A DNA stretch of 64,000 bases from Pectobacterium carotovorum (GCF_900129615.1 NZ_FQWI01000005.1:124001-188000), one strand, 5' to 3'. Shown: positions 6,949-16,836, counted from the first letter of the stretch. Numbers and translations are program-made. The notes: a model not told the origin generated them from the letters alone.

Positions 6949-8124
6949 CTAAATTTCAGTGGTATTAATTAGATTAGAATACCACTGCAACATTTCCCTA
7001 CGGCCTTCCAAATATTGCGCATGGTTATAAGTTCCACGGATGGAGTTTTTATCCACATGCGCAAGCTGGGTTTCAATCCATGCACTGTTAAATCCGCGCT
7101 CATGCAAAATGGTACTCATGGTATGCCTGAAGCCATGACCGGTAAGCCTGCCGTGATAACCCAGCATTTTGATCACTTTATTAATCGCGGCATCGCTCAT
7201 CGGCTTTCTGGTATCGTTTCGACCAGGGAAAACCAGTTGATAATACCCAGTAAGCACTTTCAGTTCTTTCAGGATAGTAATTGCGTGAGTGGACAATGGC
7301 ACCAAATGCGGGCGGCGCTTCTTCATCCGTTCTTTAGGTATTTCCCACAGTGCATTATCTAAATCGAATTCAACCCACTCAGCCGCGCGTAATTCAATGG
7401 TTCTAACACCGGTCAACATTAAAAGCTGAGTGGCATATTTGGTGATCTGGCTTCCTTTGTAATTATTGAGTGCCTTAACAAAGTCAGGTAGTTCACTTTC
7501 GGTTAGGAACGGAAAGTGATTGTTCTTTGGCTTGTTCATAGCGCTGGCCAGGTCAGGCGCTGGATTATACATAGCGCGTCCGGTTACGACGGCGTAACGG
7601 AATACTTCACCACAGCGGCGGCGGATTTTGCTGGCTTGTTCCAACGCTCCGCGTTTTTCGATCTTTTGCAGAACGGCTAAAAGTTCAAGCGGTGTGATCT
7701 GGTCTATCGGACGTTTACCCAGGAACGGGAAAATTTCTTTCTCCAGGTAGTGTATAACTTCTTTGGCGTACCCTTCCGACCAGGTAGTGAGTTTTGATGT
7801 GTGCCATTCTCTCGCTACGGCTTCAAAGGTGTTTTCCGTAGAGAACAACAAAGAGAGCTTATCGGCTCTGCGTGCGTCGCTGGGGTTAATACCATTAGCT
7901 AACATGGAGCGGGCTTCATCACGCTTCTTACGAGCATCAGCAAGGGATACGGTATCGTAAGTGCCAAACGATATGAGCTTAGGCTTATTAGCAAACCGAT
8001 AGCGGAAGCGCCAGCCTTTTGTCCCTTTAGGATCAATCAGTAAAGACAGCCCGCCACCGTCATTAAGTGTGTAGGGTTTGTCCTGGGCTTTCGCCTTTTT
8101 AATTTTGAGGTCGGTTAGCAGCAT
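6949..8124 (-). CDS. int: P4-type tyrosine integrase
   Basis: A 391-residue site-specific recombinase. The N-terminal DUF4102 arm-binding domain begins MLLTDLKIKKAKAQDKPYTL, with GGGLSLLI and GWRFRYRF. The catalytic residues are in place: Arg 241 (TGVRTIEL), His 330 and Arg 333 (GHGFRHT), His 356 (LAHVD) and Tyr 366 (GTYNHAQY). It catalyses integration and excision between attP and the tRNA-Arg 3' end, whose CCA end lies 162 bases upstream of this start. It is transcribed away from the tRNA and converges on the DUF262-HNH gene. Length and domains are complete, so the element may be mobile, probably with an excisionase outside the window. Confidence 0.95.
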   Translation of the reverse strand: MLLTDLKIKKAKAQDKPYTLNDGGGLSLLIDPKGTKGWRFRYRFANKPKLISFGTYDTVSLADARKKRDEARSMLANGINPSDARRADKLSLLFSTENTFEAVAREWHTSKLTTWSEGYAKEVIHYLEKEIFPFLGKRPIDQITPLELLAVLQKIEKRGALEQASKIRRRCGEVFRYAVVTGRAMYNPAPDLASAMNKPKNNHFPFLTESELPDFVKALNNYKGSQITKYATQLLMLTGVRTIELRAAEWVEFDLDNALWEIPKERMKKRRPHLVPLSTHAITILKELKVLTGYYQLVFPGRNDTRKPMSDAAINKVIKMLGYHGRLTGHGFRHTMSTILHERGFNSAWIETQLAHVDKNSIRGTYNHAQYLEGRREMLQWYSNLINTTEI

Positions 8125-8285
8125 GTGTATAAGAAAAAGATCGAACTGAATGTATACATGATTTTATACGCATCTGTGTATAGCTTCTACAAGATTTTAT
8201 GGTATTAACTAAGACAATGAATTGAGTATATTTGTTGTTTTTAAAGGGGTTTTTAGACTTTTGGAGAGCATGTAAGAGGGTGTTA

Positions 8286-8360
8286 TGGTGTCCCCAGCAG
8301 GAATCGAACCTGCAACTAGCCCTTAGGAGGGGCTCGTTATATCCATTTAACTATGGAGAC
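8286..8360 (-). tRNA. argW: tRNA-Arg (anticodon CCU)
   Basis: Read on the minus strand, the 75 bases begin GTCTCCA and end TGGGGACACCA, closing a seven-base acceptor stem. The anticodon loop is CTCCTAA, giving anticodon CCT (codon AGG). The T-arm GGTTCGATTCC and the encoded CCA are intact. Sequence and context match E. coli argW, a common integration target. The 3' end faces the integrase, so the satellite uses the tRNA 3' end as attachment site and the insertion leaves the tRNA complete. Confidence 0.97.
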
Positions 8361-8436
8361 GTGAAGCCCGGCTATTATACGCATTTTTGCTCTGAGAATA
8401 AGCACTTAACGGCGCGTTTGCTCAAAGTGTCGGCAA

Positions 8437-9375
8437 TCAGCGTTTCTGCCGATGTTCTTCTCCGTCATTCCCTTGCACCTTTTGGCGTTTTCCGTGAGAT
8501 GAACTGCTCATGTCATTGCGGATTTGTGCGTGGCTGATGAGTGCGAAAATAAAGGTGCCGCCGATGATATTCCCCGCCAGCGTGGGCAAGGCAAACGGCC
8601 AGATGAAGTCATGCCACGGTATGTGGCCAATAAACACCAGATAGAAAATCTCTGAGGCACCGGCCACGATGTGCGTGAGGTTACTGAAAGCAATCATCCA
8701 GGTCATGATGATGATAATCCACAGCTTGGCAGAATAGGCGCGAGGCAGCATCCAAACCATCGTGGCAATAATCCAGCCGGAGACGACGGCATTAGCGAAC
8801 ATTTCCGTTGGTGAGTGCTTCATGACCTTCATCGCGATGTCGACCAAAGCCTCCCGCGTTTCGCCATCAAAAACGGGCATGTAGGTAAAGGCAAGGGCGG
8901 CCAAGGCTGTGCCAATCAGGTTGCCAGCCAGCACGACAAACCATAACCGACCGAGCAGGTAGAAATTGCTGCGCGTGGGCTTATGCATGATGGGAAGCAC
9001 GGCCGTGACCGTGTTTTCAGTGAACAGCTGCTGGCGTGCCATGATGACAATTACGAAGCCGATGGTGTAACCGAAGCACTCCAGCAGAAAGCCGCCGGGT
9101 ACGCCAACCAGAGGGGTGTGGAGCATACCGACCGCCATGAATGAGGTTCCCATGGAGATCCCTGCCGCAATCGCCGACCACAGTAACGCCATTGCATCGC
9201 GTTCCAGCTCCTTTTGCCCTTCCTGACGAATCTCTTCATGGATCGCAGCAGCTGGGGAAGGCAAGTGATCTTCGTCTACATCGATCGCTTTTCCCTGCGT
9301 GCTTTCCTCACTCTCTACCGCCACGTCCCTTTCTTTCTCTTGCCGGATTTGTCTGGATTCTGAAGGTGGATTCAT
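8437..9375 (-). CDS. yfdC: Formate/nitrite transporter family membrane protein YfdC
   Basis: A 312-residue inner-membrane protein of the FNT (formate/nitrite channel) family. A long charged cytoplasmic N-terminus precedes six hydrophobic segments, with typical pieces MGTSFMAVGML, NLIGTALAAL and NIIGGTFIFAL. Substrate is not established for YfdC. The start at 9375 (MNPPSESRQIRQ) gives a length close to E. coli YfdC (310); a longer frame reaches 9438 but lacks a convincing site. It is a single gene between the tRNA and mlaA, facing the tRNA, with no visible regulator. Confidence 0.85.
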   Translation of the reverse strand: MNPPSESRQIRQEKERDVAVESEESTQGKAIDVDEDHLPSPAAAIHEEIRQEGQKELERDAMALLWSAIAAGISMGTSFMAVGMLHTPLVGVPGGFLLECFGYTIGFVIVIMARQQLFTENTVTAVLPIMHKPTRSNFYLLGRLWFVVLAGNLIGTALAALAFTYMPVFDGETREALVDIAMKVMKHSPTEMFANAVVSGWIIATMVWMLPRAYSAKLWIIIIMTWMIAFSNLTHIVAGASEIFYLVFIGHIPWHDFIWPFALPTLAGNIIGGTFIFALISHAQIRNDMSSSSHGKRQKVQGNDGEEHRQKR

Positions 9376-9438
9376 AGCGATTCTCTCGACGTGTGGGCCG
9401 GTTGTTGTCTGGCTAACGGTACTGATGTTGAGGGGCAA

Positions 9439-9915
<477 letters not shown>

Positions 9916-10677
9916 ATGAATTACCGCCTGAGTGGGGTGGTGTTTGCCAGCGTGTTACTGATCGGCTGCGCCAGTTCCGGGGATCGAGCTCAAGAAGGAC
10001 GTTCTGATCCGCTTGAAGGCTTTAACCGTACCATGTTCAGCTTTAACTATGACGTTCTGGATCCTTATCTGGTGCGTCCTGCGGCTGTAGCCTGGCGTGA
10101 TTATGTGCCGACGCCCGCGCGTAATGGACTGGGCAACTTCTTCAGCAACCTGGAAGAACCTGCAACGATGGTGAACTACTTCGTTGAAGGTAAGCCGTAT
10201 AAAGCGATGATTCACTTTAACCGCTTCTTCCTGAATACCTTGCTCGGGATGGGCGGTCTGATTGACGTGGCCTCAATGGCGAATCCGAAACTGGCGAAAG
10301 AAGAGTCTCGCCGCTTTGGTAGCACATTGGGTCATTATGACGTTGGCTACGGGCCTTATCTGGTGGTACCCGGCTACGGTAGCGTGACACCTCGTGAAGA
10401 CGGCGGTGGCGTAGTAGATACGCTGTATCCGATGCTGAGCTATCTGACGTTCTGGATGTCCGCGGGTAAATGGGCTATCGAAGGGATAGAAACGCGAGCA
10501 CAGCTGTTGGATTCCGACGGGCTGCTGCGTAACTCTTCCGATCCATACCTGATGGTGCGTGAAGCCTACTTCCAACGGCATGATTTCCTTGCCAGTGATG
10601 GGCAACTCACCCCGCAGAAGAACCCGAATGCGGCAGCGATTGAAGACTCGCTCGACGAGATCGATTCAGCGAAATAG
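9916..10677 (+). CDS. mlaA: Outer-membrane lipid asymmetry lipoprotein MlaA
   Basis: A 253-residue lipoprotein (also VacJ). The lipobox LLIGC puts the lipidated Cys at residue 18, after a short hydrophobic signal. The mature part has the MlaA signature DPLEGFNRTMFSFN and GRFGTAEE-free, glycine-rich blocks such as GYGPYLVVPGYG. MlaA forms an outer-membrane channel that removes mislocalised phospholipids and hands them to MlaC and the MlaFEDB complex. ATG 9916 is preceded by AGGGAGAA; a frame starting at 9877 lies inside the ERIC repeat. It is monocistronic, with a terminator 26 bases after the stop. Confidence 0.95.
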   Translation: MNYRLSGVVFASVLLIGCASSGDRAQEGRSDPLEGFNRTMFSFNYDVLDPYLVRPAAVAWRDYVPTPARNGLGNFFSNLEEPATMVNYFVEGKPYKAMIHFNRFFLNTLLGMGGLIDVASMANPKLAKEESRRFGSTLGHYDVGYGPYLVVPGYGSVTPREDGGGVVDTLYPMLSYLTFWMSAGKWAIEGIETRAQLLDSDGLLRNSSDPYLMVREAYFQRHDFLASDGQLTPQKNPNAAAIEDSLDEIDSAK

Positions 10678-10702
10678 TGTCGCGTCACATCGCTCATTTC
10701 TC

Positions 10703-10730
10703 AGGCACCTGCGGGTGCCTTTTGCTTTTA
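10703..10730 (+). terminator. Terminator of mlaA
   Basis: AGGCACC (10703-10709) pairs with GGTGCCT (10714-10720) over a four-base loop, followed by TTTGCTTTTA. Confidence 0.85.
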
Positions 10731-11039
10731 TAAAACACTGCTAAACTTACTTTTACCATGATGATTCTGTGGTTTGTTTCTTAAAAGTTATGGCATTGTT
10801 GTTCATTTATTTACTTACTAAAATTTATTTCCTCCCGCCAGATAACAATAATGCTACGTCGTTAACCCGTACCGATGTCCATCATGGTTGAAATGTGTCT
10901 GCACGCTGATTTTTTTGTTAGCAAGGTGATTAACAAAAAGGTCATAAGAATGATGCTTTTTACGGATGATGGCGTGGTCGTGTGTTAATGAATGCCCGGA
11001 ATTCTATTTACCTGCACTTATAAAAATAGAGATATAAGC
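10731..11039 (+). other. Leader region of mqo
   Basis: About 310 AT-rich bases between the mlaA terminator and mqo. The mqo promoter must lie here. I did not find a clear operator motif, and the ribosome binding site before ATG 11040 (GAGATATAAGC) is weak. Confidence 0.5.
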
Positions 11040-12620
11040 ATGAAAAAACTACTTGCTATGTTCTTCTGCCTCATGGTGGTTAACGCTCCACTGGCGATGG
11101 CTGAAGATGCTAAAACGACAGAGAAGACAACGGATGTGGTACTGATCGGCGGGGGCATTATGAGCTCTACGCTGGGCGTGTATTTACAGGAGTTGCAACC
11201 AGACTGGTCTATCGACATGGTTGAGCGGATGGATAACGTGGCGGAAGAGAGCTCGAACGGCTGGAATAATGCCGGTACGGGTCACTCTGCTTTCATGGAA
11301 CTCAACTACACGCCGGATAATCCCAACGGCCCAATTAATATCAGCAAAGCGCTGGAAATTACCGAAGCCTTTGAAGTCTCGCGCCAGTTTTGGTCCTATC
11401 AGGTGAAAAACGGCGTGCTGAATAACCCGCACTCTTTCATTAACAGTGTGCCGCACATCAGCTTTGTCTGGGGTGACGAGAACACCGCCTTCCTGAAACA
11501 TCGTTATGATGCGATGCAGCACAGCACGCTGTACCGTGGCATGGAGTTCTCTGACGATCCCAATACGATCAAAGAGTGGGCGCCGTTGGTGATGGAAGGT
11601 CGCGATCCGGCTCAGAAGATTGCGGCGACTCGTATGCCTATCGGCACCGACGTGAACTATGGTGAAATCACGCGTCAGCTGGTTGGCGCGATGAAAACCA
11701 AACCCAACTTTGCGCTGCACCTGAATTCAGAAGTGCGTGATATCAAGCGTAATGCGGATAACACCTGGAGCGTGACTTACGCCGATCTGAAGAACGGCGA
11801 GAAAGAAAGCGTGATTAAGGCGAAGTTTGTCTTTATCGGTGCGGGTGGGGCGGCACTGCCGCTGTTGCAGAAGTCCGGTATTCCTGAGGCCGATCTGTAC
11901 GGTGGCTTCCCGGTTGGTGGCGAATTCCTGGTGACAGAAAACCCGGAAATCGTGAAGCGCCACATGGCAAAAGTGTACGGTAAAGCCTCCGTCGGTGCGC
12001 CACCGATGTCTGTTCCTCATCTGGACACCCGTATTTTTGACGGTAAGCCAGTCCTGCTGTTCGGGCCGTTTGCTACGTTCTCCAGCAAGTTCCTGAAAAA
12101 CGGTTCGCTGTGGGATCTGATCGGTTCCGTGACCTTCTCTAACGTGATGCCGATGACGCACGTCGGTCTGGATAACTTCGATCTGGTGAAGTATCTGGTT
12201 GGTCAGGTCATGATGGATGACGACGATCGTTTCGCCGCGTTGCAGGAATACTTCCCGAACGCGAAGAAAGAAGACTGGAGACTGACGATTGCTGGCCAGC
12301 GCGTTCAGGTTATCAAGAAAGATGATGACAAAGGCGGCGTGCTGAAGCTGGGTACGGAGATCGTCAGTTCTCAGGATGGTTCAATTGCCGCGCTGCTGGG
12401 TGCCTCTCCGGGCGCGTCTACTGCCGCACCGATTATGCTGAGCCTGCTGGAAAAAGTGTTTAAAGATAAAGTCGCTACGCCGGAATGGCAGGGCAAGCTG
12501 AAAGAGATCATTCCATCTTATGGTCAGAAGCTGGACGGTAATATTGAAATGACCAATAAAATCCGCAGCTATACCAGCAGTACGCTGGATCTGGACTATA
12601 TCGAGGTTAAACCTGAGTAA
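11040..12620 (+). CDS. mqo: Malate:quinone oxidoreductase
   Basis: A 526-residue FAD enzyme oxidising malate to oxaloacetate and passing electrons to the quinone pool, a membrane-linked bypass of NAD-dependent malate dehydrogenase. The Rossmann motif [15 protein letters not shown] and the family blocks [28 protein letters not shown] and [13 protein letters not shown] are intact. The N-terminus ([14 protein letters not shown]...AMAED) reads like a cleavable Sec signal, as in the E. coli enzyme, which is odd for a protein expected to face the cytoplasm. The start at 11040 is the M of MKKLL; the longer frame from 10992 adds no family sequence. It lacks the long C-terminal tail of E. coli Mqo. 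Confidence 0.95.
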   Translation: MKKLLAMFFCLMVVNAPLAMAEDAKTTEKTTDVVLIGGGIMSSTLGVYLQELQPDWSIDMVERMDNVAEESSNGWNNAGTGHSAFMELNYTPDNPNGPINISKALEITEAFEVSRQFWSYQVKNGVLNNPHSFINSVPHISFVWGDENTAFLKHRYDAMQHSTLYRGMEFSDDPNTIKEWAPLVMEGRDPAQKIAATRMPIGTDVNYGEITRQLVGAMKTKPNFALHLNSEVRDIKRNADNTWSVTYADLKNGEKESVIKAKFVFIGAGGAALPLLQKSGIPEADLYGGFPVGGEFLVTENPEIVKRHMAKVYGKASVGAPPMSVPHLDTRIFDGKPVLLFGPFATFSSKFLKNGSLWDLIGSVTFSNVMPMTHVGLDNFDLVKYLVGQVMMDDDDRFAALQEYFPNAKKEDWRLTIAGQRVQVIKKDDDKGGVLKLGTEIVSSQDGSIAALLGASPGASTAAPIMLSLLEKVFKDKVATPEWQGKLKEIIPSYGQKLDGNIEMTNKIRSYTSSTLDLDYIEVKPE

Positions 12621-12648
12621 TCGGGGTTAGCAGGAAGTCACGATGTAA

Positions 12649-12670
12649 GGCCGCGAAAGCGGCCTTTTTT
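12649..12670 (+). terminator. Terminator of mqo
   Basis: A perfect GGCCGC/GCGGCC stem (12649-12654 with 12659-12664), a GAAA tetraloop and six T. Confidence 0.92.
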
Positions 12671-12692
12671 GTGCCTTCAAGCCCAATGCGCA

Positions 12693-13604
12693 CTAGCGAT
12701 CGTCGGTGTTGAGTCCAGGGATCCTGGAAAACGCTTCTGCAATGAAGTCCATGAATACAATGGCTCGCTTCGGTAGCAGGCGATTGGCGACATAGAGAAA
12801 CTGGATTGGCACCGGCGGTGCTTCGTAGTCGCAAAGTACCTGACACAGCCTGCCGCTCTGTAATCCATCCTCGTATAGCCACTTGGGTCCGCTGGCGATA
12901 CCAAGGCCGGCGATGACCGCTTCCTGTACGGCCTGGGGTGAGTTGACTCGGAATCGCCCCGAAACGTTGATCTCGATATCTCGAAAATGCCATGTATTAC
13001 CCGTGTTTAACAGCGAGTACAGAATACAGTCATGATCGCGTAGATCTTCTGGTGTTTGCGGTATGCCGCGACGATTCAGATAGTCTACCGAGGCTACATA
13101 CACGCGTGTGAAAAGGCCAATCCGGCGCGCACGCAGTGCACTGTCGGAAGGATGACCGATTCGGATAGCTAACTCGGCACCTTCTTCCACCAGATCGACG
13201 AAACGATCGCTCAGTTGCAAATCCAACGACAACCCGGGGTAGCGTGATAAAAAAGCGGGGATCTGTGGCATAAGGAAGGCATGAGCCATTGCGGTTGGGC
13301 AGGCCACTCGTAGGAGTCCAGTGGGTTCCGTCTCATCGCTCAAGGATGACTCCGATTCTGCAACCGCATCAAGAATTCGGCTGACATCTGCGTAGTACCG
13401 CTCACCCTCAGGCGTCAGCACCAGTTGGCGTGTGGTCCGCTGAAGTAGTCTGACACCCAGATGTTCCTCTAAAGCGGCAACGTATCGACTTACGTTGGGT
13501 TGCCCCATATTCAGATCGCGTGCTGCTGCAGAAAAGCTGCCTGTTTCGACAGTCCGTTTAAAACAGGTCATGAGCAGAAAACGATCCACGTGAAGATGCC
13601 TCAT
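12693..13604 (-). CDS. LysR-family transcriptional regulator
   Basis: About 303 residues. The N-terminal winged helix-turn-helix has TGSFSAAARDLNMGQPNVSRYV and LEEHLGVRLLQRTTRQ, as in LysR proteins of the CrgA/AaeR-like subgroup. The rest is the periplasmic-binding-like effector domain. It is divergent from the adjacent SDR gene with a 126-base gap, the usual layout for a LysR regulator and its target, so control of that oxidoreductase is inferred. The start at 13604 (MRHLHVDRFLLM) has no strong Shine-Dalgarno; a frame up to 13694 or a start a few codons later are alternatives. The effector is unknown. Confidence 0.85.
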   Translation of the reverse strand: MRHLHVDRFLLMTCFKRTVETGSFSAAARDLNMGQPNVSRYVAALEEHLGVRLLQRTTRQLVLTPEGERYYADVSRILDAVAESESSLSDETEPTGLLRVACPTAMAHAFLMPQIPAFLSRYPGLSLDLQLSDRFVDLVEEGAELAIRIGHPSDSALRARRIGLFTRVYVASVDYLNRRGIPQTPEDLRDHDCILYSLLNTGNTWHFRDIEINVSGRFRVNSPQAVQEAVIAGLGIASGPKWLYEDGLQSGRLCQVLCDYEAPPVPIQFLYVANRLLPKRAIVFMDFIAEAFSRIPGLNTDDR

Positions 13605-13730
13605 TAATGCAGTAATGGAATAAATTATATGCGAAATAGGGATCTTATCATCATTTATACATACAAATATGATTAGCGCTGTCCCTGGCAGCACATTGCT
13701 GCATCCCGCTATGATTATCAGGAGTTTCCT
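13605..13730. promoter_or_regulatory. Divergent LysR/SDR control region
   Basis: The 126-base AT-rich gap between the two divergent starts must contain both promoters and, by family habit, a LysR T-N11-A site. I cannot assign the operator with confidence. AGGAG at 13711-13715 serves the SDR gene only loosely (its ATG is at 13731). Confidence 0.4.
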
Positions 13731-14483
13731 ATGTCTCGCTTACACAACAAACGTACCCTTATCACCGGAGGCACCTCCGGCATTGGGCTGGAAACCGCAA
13801 AGCAGTTTCTCGCGGAAGGGGCTCGCGTCATCGTTACTGGGGTCAACCCCGATTCTATTGCCATGGCAAAAGCCGAGCTTGGCAACGAGGTGCTGGTGCT
13901 GCGCGCCGATTCGGCCAGCGTGAGTGCACAAAAGGAACTGGCACAAGCTGTGGAAGCCCATTACGGAAAGGTTGATGCTGTCTTTCTCAACGCTGGTGTT
14001 TCCGTTTGGCAACCGATTGAGGAATGGACGGAGGAGATGTTTGATCGCTCCTTTGACATCAACGTCAAGGGGCCGTACTTCCTGATCCAGTCGCTATTGC
14101 CGGTATTCGCGAACCCCGCGTCGGTCGTGCTCAACACGTCGATTAATGCGCATGTAGGATCGGCTCGCTCCTCGGTTTATTCTGCGACCAAAGCTGCTTT
14201 TCTTAGCCTGTCAAAGACGCTGTCGAGCGAACTGATGGCGCGTGGCATTCGCATCAACGCGGTTAGCCCTGGGCCCGTCGATACCCCGCTGTATGACAAA
14301 CTTGGTATTCCCGATACCTATCGCAAACAAGCCAACGAAGAGATCGTCAAAAGCATTCCATCAGGCCGCTTCGGCACGGCGGAGGAGGTGGCTAGGGCGG
14401 TGTTGTACCTGACTTCAGATGAGTCCCGATGGACCATCGGTAGTGAGATCGTCGTGGATGGCGGACGTCTCTTGAACGACTGA
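13731..14483 (+). CDS. Short-chain dehydrogenase/reductase (SDR)
   Basis: A 250-residue classical SDR. It has the cofactor loop TGGTSGIG (residues 13-20), the NAG motif (LNAGVSVW), the catalytic Ser of NTSINAH and the YSATK active site with Tyr and Lys, and ends VVDGGRLLND. It probably oxidises or reduces a small carbonyl or alcohol using NAD(P). The substrate cannot be deduced. It faces away from the LysR gene, its likely regulator. The pair interrupts the mqo-fadL spacing and is not part of the E. coli order, so it is probably acquired cargo. No base composition anomaly was obvious by eye. Confidence 0.85.
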   Translation: MSRLHNKRTLITGGTSGIGLETAKQFLAEGARVIVTGVNPDSIAMAKAELGNEVLVLRADSASVSAQKELAQAVEAHYGKVDAVFLNAGVSVWQPIEEWTEEMFDRSFDINVKGPYFLIQSLLPVFANPASVVLNTSINAHVGSARSSVYSATKAAFLSLSKTLSSELMARGIRINAVSPGPVDTPLYDKLGIPDTYRKQANEEIVKSIPSGRFGTAEEVARAVLYLTSDESRWTIGSEIVVDGGRLLND

Positions 14484-14572
14484 TTTGACACTATGATATT
14501 CGTGGATTGTTCATCATTAGCTAATCACTACGCCAGTAAGAAAGAGACAAATGCCTTGTGATGAGCAATAAA

Positions 14573-14600
14573 AAAGCAGGTAAGTTGCCTTACCTGCTTT
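14573..14600 (-). terminator. Terminator of fadL
   Basis: AAAGCAGGTAAG (14573-14584) pairs perfectly with CTTACCTGCTTT (14589-14600). Read on the minus strand the stem runs into a T-rich tract, so it ends the fadL message and may also serve the SDR gene. Confidence 0.88.
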
Positions 14601-14640
14601 ATCACGTTCTGACTGATAGCAATGAGAACGCGTGCTTTAT

Positions 14641-15942
14641 TTAGAACGCATAGTTAAAGTTCACGCCGTACAGCCAAGCTTTACCTTTCGAGCTGAAAGT
14701 GTAACTTGGCGAACCAGCTCTATCAGAGATAGGTTCGCTGATATCAACTTGCTTGCCATGCATGTAGGACACACCAACATCCACAGACGCGTCTTTATTA
14801 AAGGCGTAGGTGGTGCCTGCGCTTAACCAAAAGCGATCCTGATCCGGGATGGAGATCGAGCGTTTGTCGGCTGGTACTGGGCTGTCGTCAAACGCGATAC
14901 CGCCGCGGAACGTCCAGTTATCGTCATGATAGTAGGTGGTACCGAGTGCGATACGGTAAGCATCACGGAAGCTTTCATCTTTATGGAACAGCGTGTTGCC
15001 ACTGCTACCTGTTGCTTTCAGCTCCTGGAACTGGCTCCAACTGGTATAGGTCAGGCTGTAGTGCACTGCCCACTTCGGCGCTACGCGATGGTAAGCAGAG
15101 GCTTCCCACATCTCCGGTAGATTAAGCGTTAGCTTGCCAGGAATCTTCGCACCACCAGTACCACCAGCGGCTGTTGGGAGGTTGTTGCTGTAATCACCGT
15201 TAAAGTCGATATCGACTTTTGAACGATAAGTCAGGCCGAAGCGATTATTTTCATCGACTTCATACAGCAGACCTGCGTTCCAGCCGTAACCCCACTCTTT
15301 ACCTTCCAGACGAGCGAGTTCCGAAGAAGGGCCAGCAACGACGCCCTGTGCTCCGCCAGCAGCGGTAGGTACGTTTGCCAATTCACCTGCTCGACGAACA
15401 ATCTTAGCATCGGCATAGACGGCGTTAACCCCTAAACCAAAGCTGAAATGCTGGTTCAGGCGATAGGCGGCGCTCAGATTCAGGTTTGATGTCAACAGGT
15501 CGGTCTGGCCGCCGATAGAACCTGCGGCATAGTTATCATTGAATTCCGTTGCTAAGCCATAGTTGGTGGTGGCAGAAGCGCCAACCGCCCACTGCTCATT
15601 CAGCGGCATGATGAAGTGTAGGTTCGGCACCCAGGCGTGCGGCGCAATATTTTTGGCGCTGGTATTTTGCCCTGTCAGGGAATTTTTCCCCTGAACATCG
15701 ATATCCGGGTTGATATAGGTGACACCACCGGAGAACGAAGGGCGGTCAAACATGGTCATGGTCGCCGGGTTACGGCTACCTGAGGTCGCATTATCGGCTA
15801 CGGCACCTTCACCAGAAAACGCACGTCCCAGACCCGATGATGAGTATTCATTTAGCTGGAAACCAGCTGCGGACACATTTGCTGAAAACAGGGCCACCGC
15901 AACAGCAATTGTGGATTGTTTGAACAGGTTTTTCTGGTTCAT
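14641..15942 (-). CDS. fadL: Long-chain fatty acid outer-membrane transporter
   Basis: A 433-residue outer-membrane beta-barrel. The signal peptide [20 protein letters not shown]...VSAA is followed by the N-terminal hatch region [19 protein letters not shown], which in FadL binds and gates long-chain fatty acids. The C-terminus ends in Phe (GVNFNYAF), the Bam signal. Start ATG 15942 is supported by AGAGG eight bases upstream; a TTG codon at 15948 is less likely. It imports exogenous fatty acids for the fadI/fadJ products nearby. A FadR-like operator sits upstream (16028-16044). Confidence 0.95.
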   Translation of the reverse strand: MNQKNLFKQSTIAVAVALFSANVSAAGFQLNEYSSSGLGRAFSGEGAVADNATSGSRNPATMTMFDRPSFSGGVTYINPDIDVQGKNSLTGQNTSAKNIAPHAWVPNLHFIMPLNEQWAVGASATTNYGLATEFNDNYAAGSIGGQTDLLTSNLNLSAAYRLNQHFSFGLGVNAVYADAKIVRRAGELANVPTAAGGAQGVVAGPSSELARLEGKEWGYGWNAGLLYEVDENNRFGLTYRSKVDIDFNGDYSNNLPTAAGGTGGAKIPGKLTLNLPEMWEASAYHRVAPKWAVHYSLTYTSWSQFQELKATGSSGNTLFHKDESFRDAYRIALGTTYYHDDNWTFRGGIAFDDSPVPADKRSISIPDQDRFWLSAGTTYAFNKDASVDVGVSYMHGKQVDISEPISDRAGSPSYTFSSKGKAWLYGVNFNYAF

Positions 15943-16027
15943 GACCAAAACCTCTTTATATGCTTGTTATTTAACGTTGTTACGCGAGGTAACAAGGGAC
16001 GCGCATTGTAGGGGGCGCACTCAGCCT

Positions 16028-16044
16028 GACAAATCAGACCAGTT
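16028..16044 (-). promoter_or_regulatory. FadR-like operator of fadL
   Basis: On the minus strand AACTGGTCTGATTTGTC matches the FadR consensus (AGCTGGTCCGACNTGTT) at most positions, including TGGTC. FadR represses fadL until long-chain acyl-CoA is bound. Position upstream of fadL is appropriate. Confidence 0.65.
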
Positions 16045-16330
16045 GCCAAAGTATAAGTTGGGAATACGACAATGTTGCGCTTGTGTGTTAAAAATATTTC
16101 TAAAATGATGCAAAATTTAGATCTGCTTAACGTTTTGGTTAATTTGTGTGAAGAGATATTACTCAGTCTTTACTGCCGTATAACACTGTAATGTGATTGA
16201 TATCACTAAAATTACTGGTCAGCATGAAGTGCTGGTACTGCTTCGGGATGAGGGAGTAAAATATAAGGAAGATAAGAATATTTGAACTGGATCATAATCT
16301 CCCGCGTCTTAAGAGTAAGAGGAAATAGGC

Positions 16331-16627
16331 ATGACGAACGTAATCAACAAATGCAGTGCTGAAGAAACCGCAGCCTGCTGCTGTGTCGATGTTGGCACAA
16401 TCATGGATAACACGGATTGCACGGCGTCTTACAGCAACGTTTTCAGCAGTCGTGCTGAGGCGGAAGCGGCACTGGCCGCCCTGACGGAAAAAGCGCGGGC
16501 GGTAGAGTCTGAACCTTGCGAAATTGCCAGCACGCTGGAAGATGTAGACGGCGGCGTTAAACTGGACATCGATTTTACGTTCAGCTGCCAGGCTGAAACG
16601 ATGATTTTCCAGCTCGGCCTGCGTTAA
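16331..16627 (+). CDS. yfcZ: YfcZ/YiiS family protein
   Basis: A 98-residue soluble protein starting MTNVINKCSAEETAACCCVD and matching YfcZ, which sits at this place next to fadI in E. coli. It is cysteine-rich near the N-terminus and again near the end (FSCQAETM), suggesting metal or redox chemistry, but its function is unknown. AGGAAA upstream supports the ATG. Its own terminator-like stem (16639-16660) separates it from fadI. Confidence 0.85.
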   Translation: MTNVINKCSAEETAACCCVDVGTIMDNTDCTASYSNVFSSRAEAEAALAALTEKARAVESEPCEIASTLEDVDGGVKLDIDFTFSCQAETMIFQLGLR

Positions 16628-16638
16628 CTATGCTCCCG

Positions 16639-16669
16639 CAGGAGCCTTGACCGGCTCCTGTTCTATTTC
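16639..16669 (+). terminator. Terminator-like hairpin after yfcZ
   Basis: CAGGAGCC (16639-16646) pairs with GGCTCCTG (16653-16660), followed by the partly T-rich TTCTATTTC. Confidence 0.6.
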
Positions 16670-16819
16670 ATGCCCTGAGCTGCGTTTAATTTATCCCCCT
16701 TCAAATCTCTCTGTTTTCACTCCTGCTTATTACTTATTAATGCAAAAAGTTATAACGCAAAAGGTCACACTTTTGTGTTGCGCAGCTTTGCGTAATGTAA
16801 CTATTTGGTTAACAATGAA

Positions 16820-16836
16820 ATTAGGTCTGACCTGTT
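16820..16836 (+). promoter_or_regulatory. FadR-like operator of fadIJ
   Basis: ATTAGGTCTGACCTGTT matches the FadR consensus in GGTC, GAC and the terminal TGTT. It lies 56 bases before the fadI start, so FadR repression of the beta-oxidation operon is likely. Confidence 0.65.

Larger units (their letters stand above)
1..8285. mobile_element. P4-like satellite prophage (right part), integrated at argW
   Basis: Seen here: a P4-type tyrosine integrase lies next to a tRNA-Arg gene, and the same block holds an alpha-like primase/helicase, an Ogr/Delta-like zinc finger, an Icd-like small ORF, an RNA immunity leader and iterons. Integrases of this family insert at tRNA 3' ends, so the right junction should fall at the CCA end of the tRNA (about 8286). 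The left junction, with a duplicated tRNA 3' fragment, is not in the window. No capsid, tail or terminase genes are visible, as expected for a satellite that borrows a helper phage's structural genes. Base composition shifts sharply to AT-rich in the cargo part (about 5.2-6.95 kb). Confidence 0.85.

Noticed and set aside
8232-8537. Plus-strand frame containing PQQESNLQLALRRGSLYP
   Set aside because: It is the antisense of tRNA-Arg, a common false ORF.
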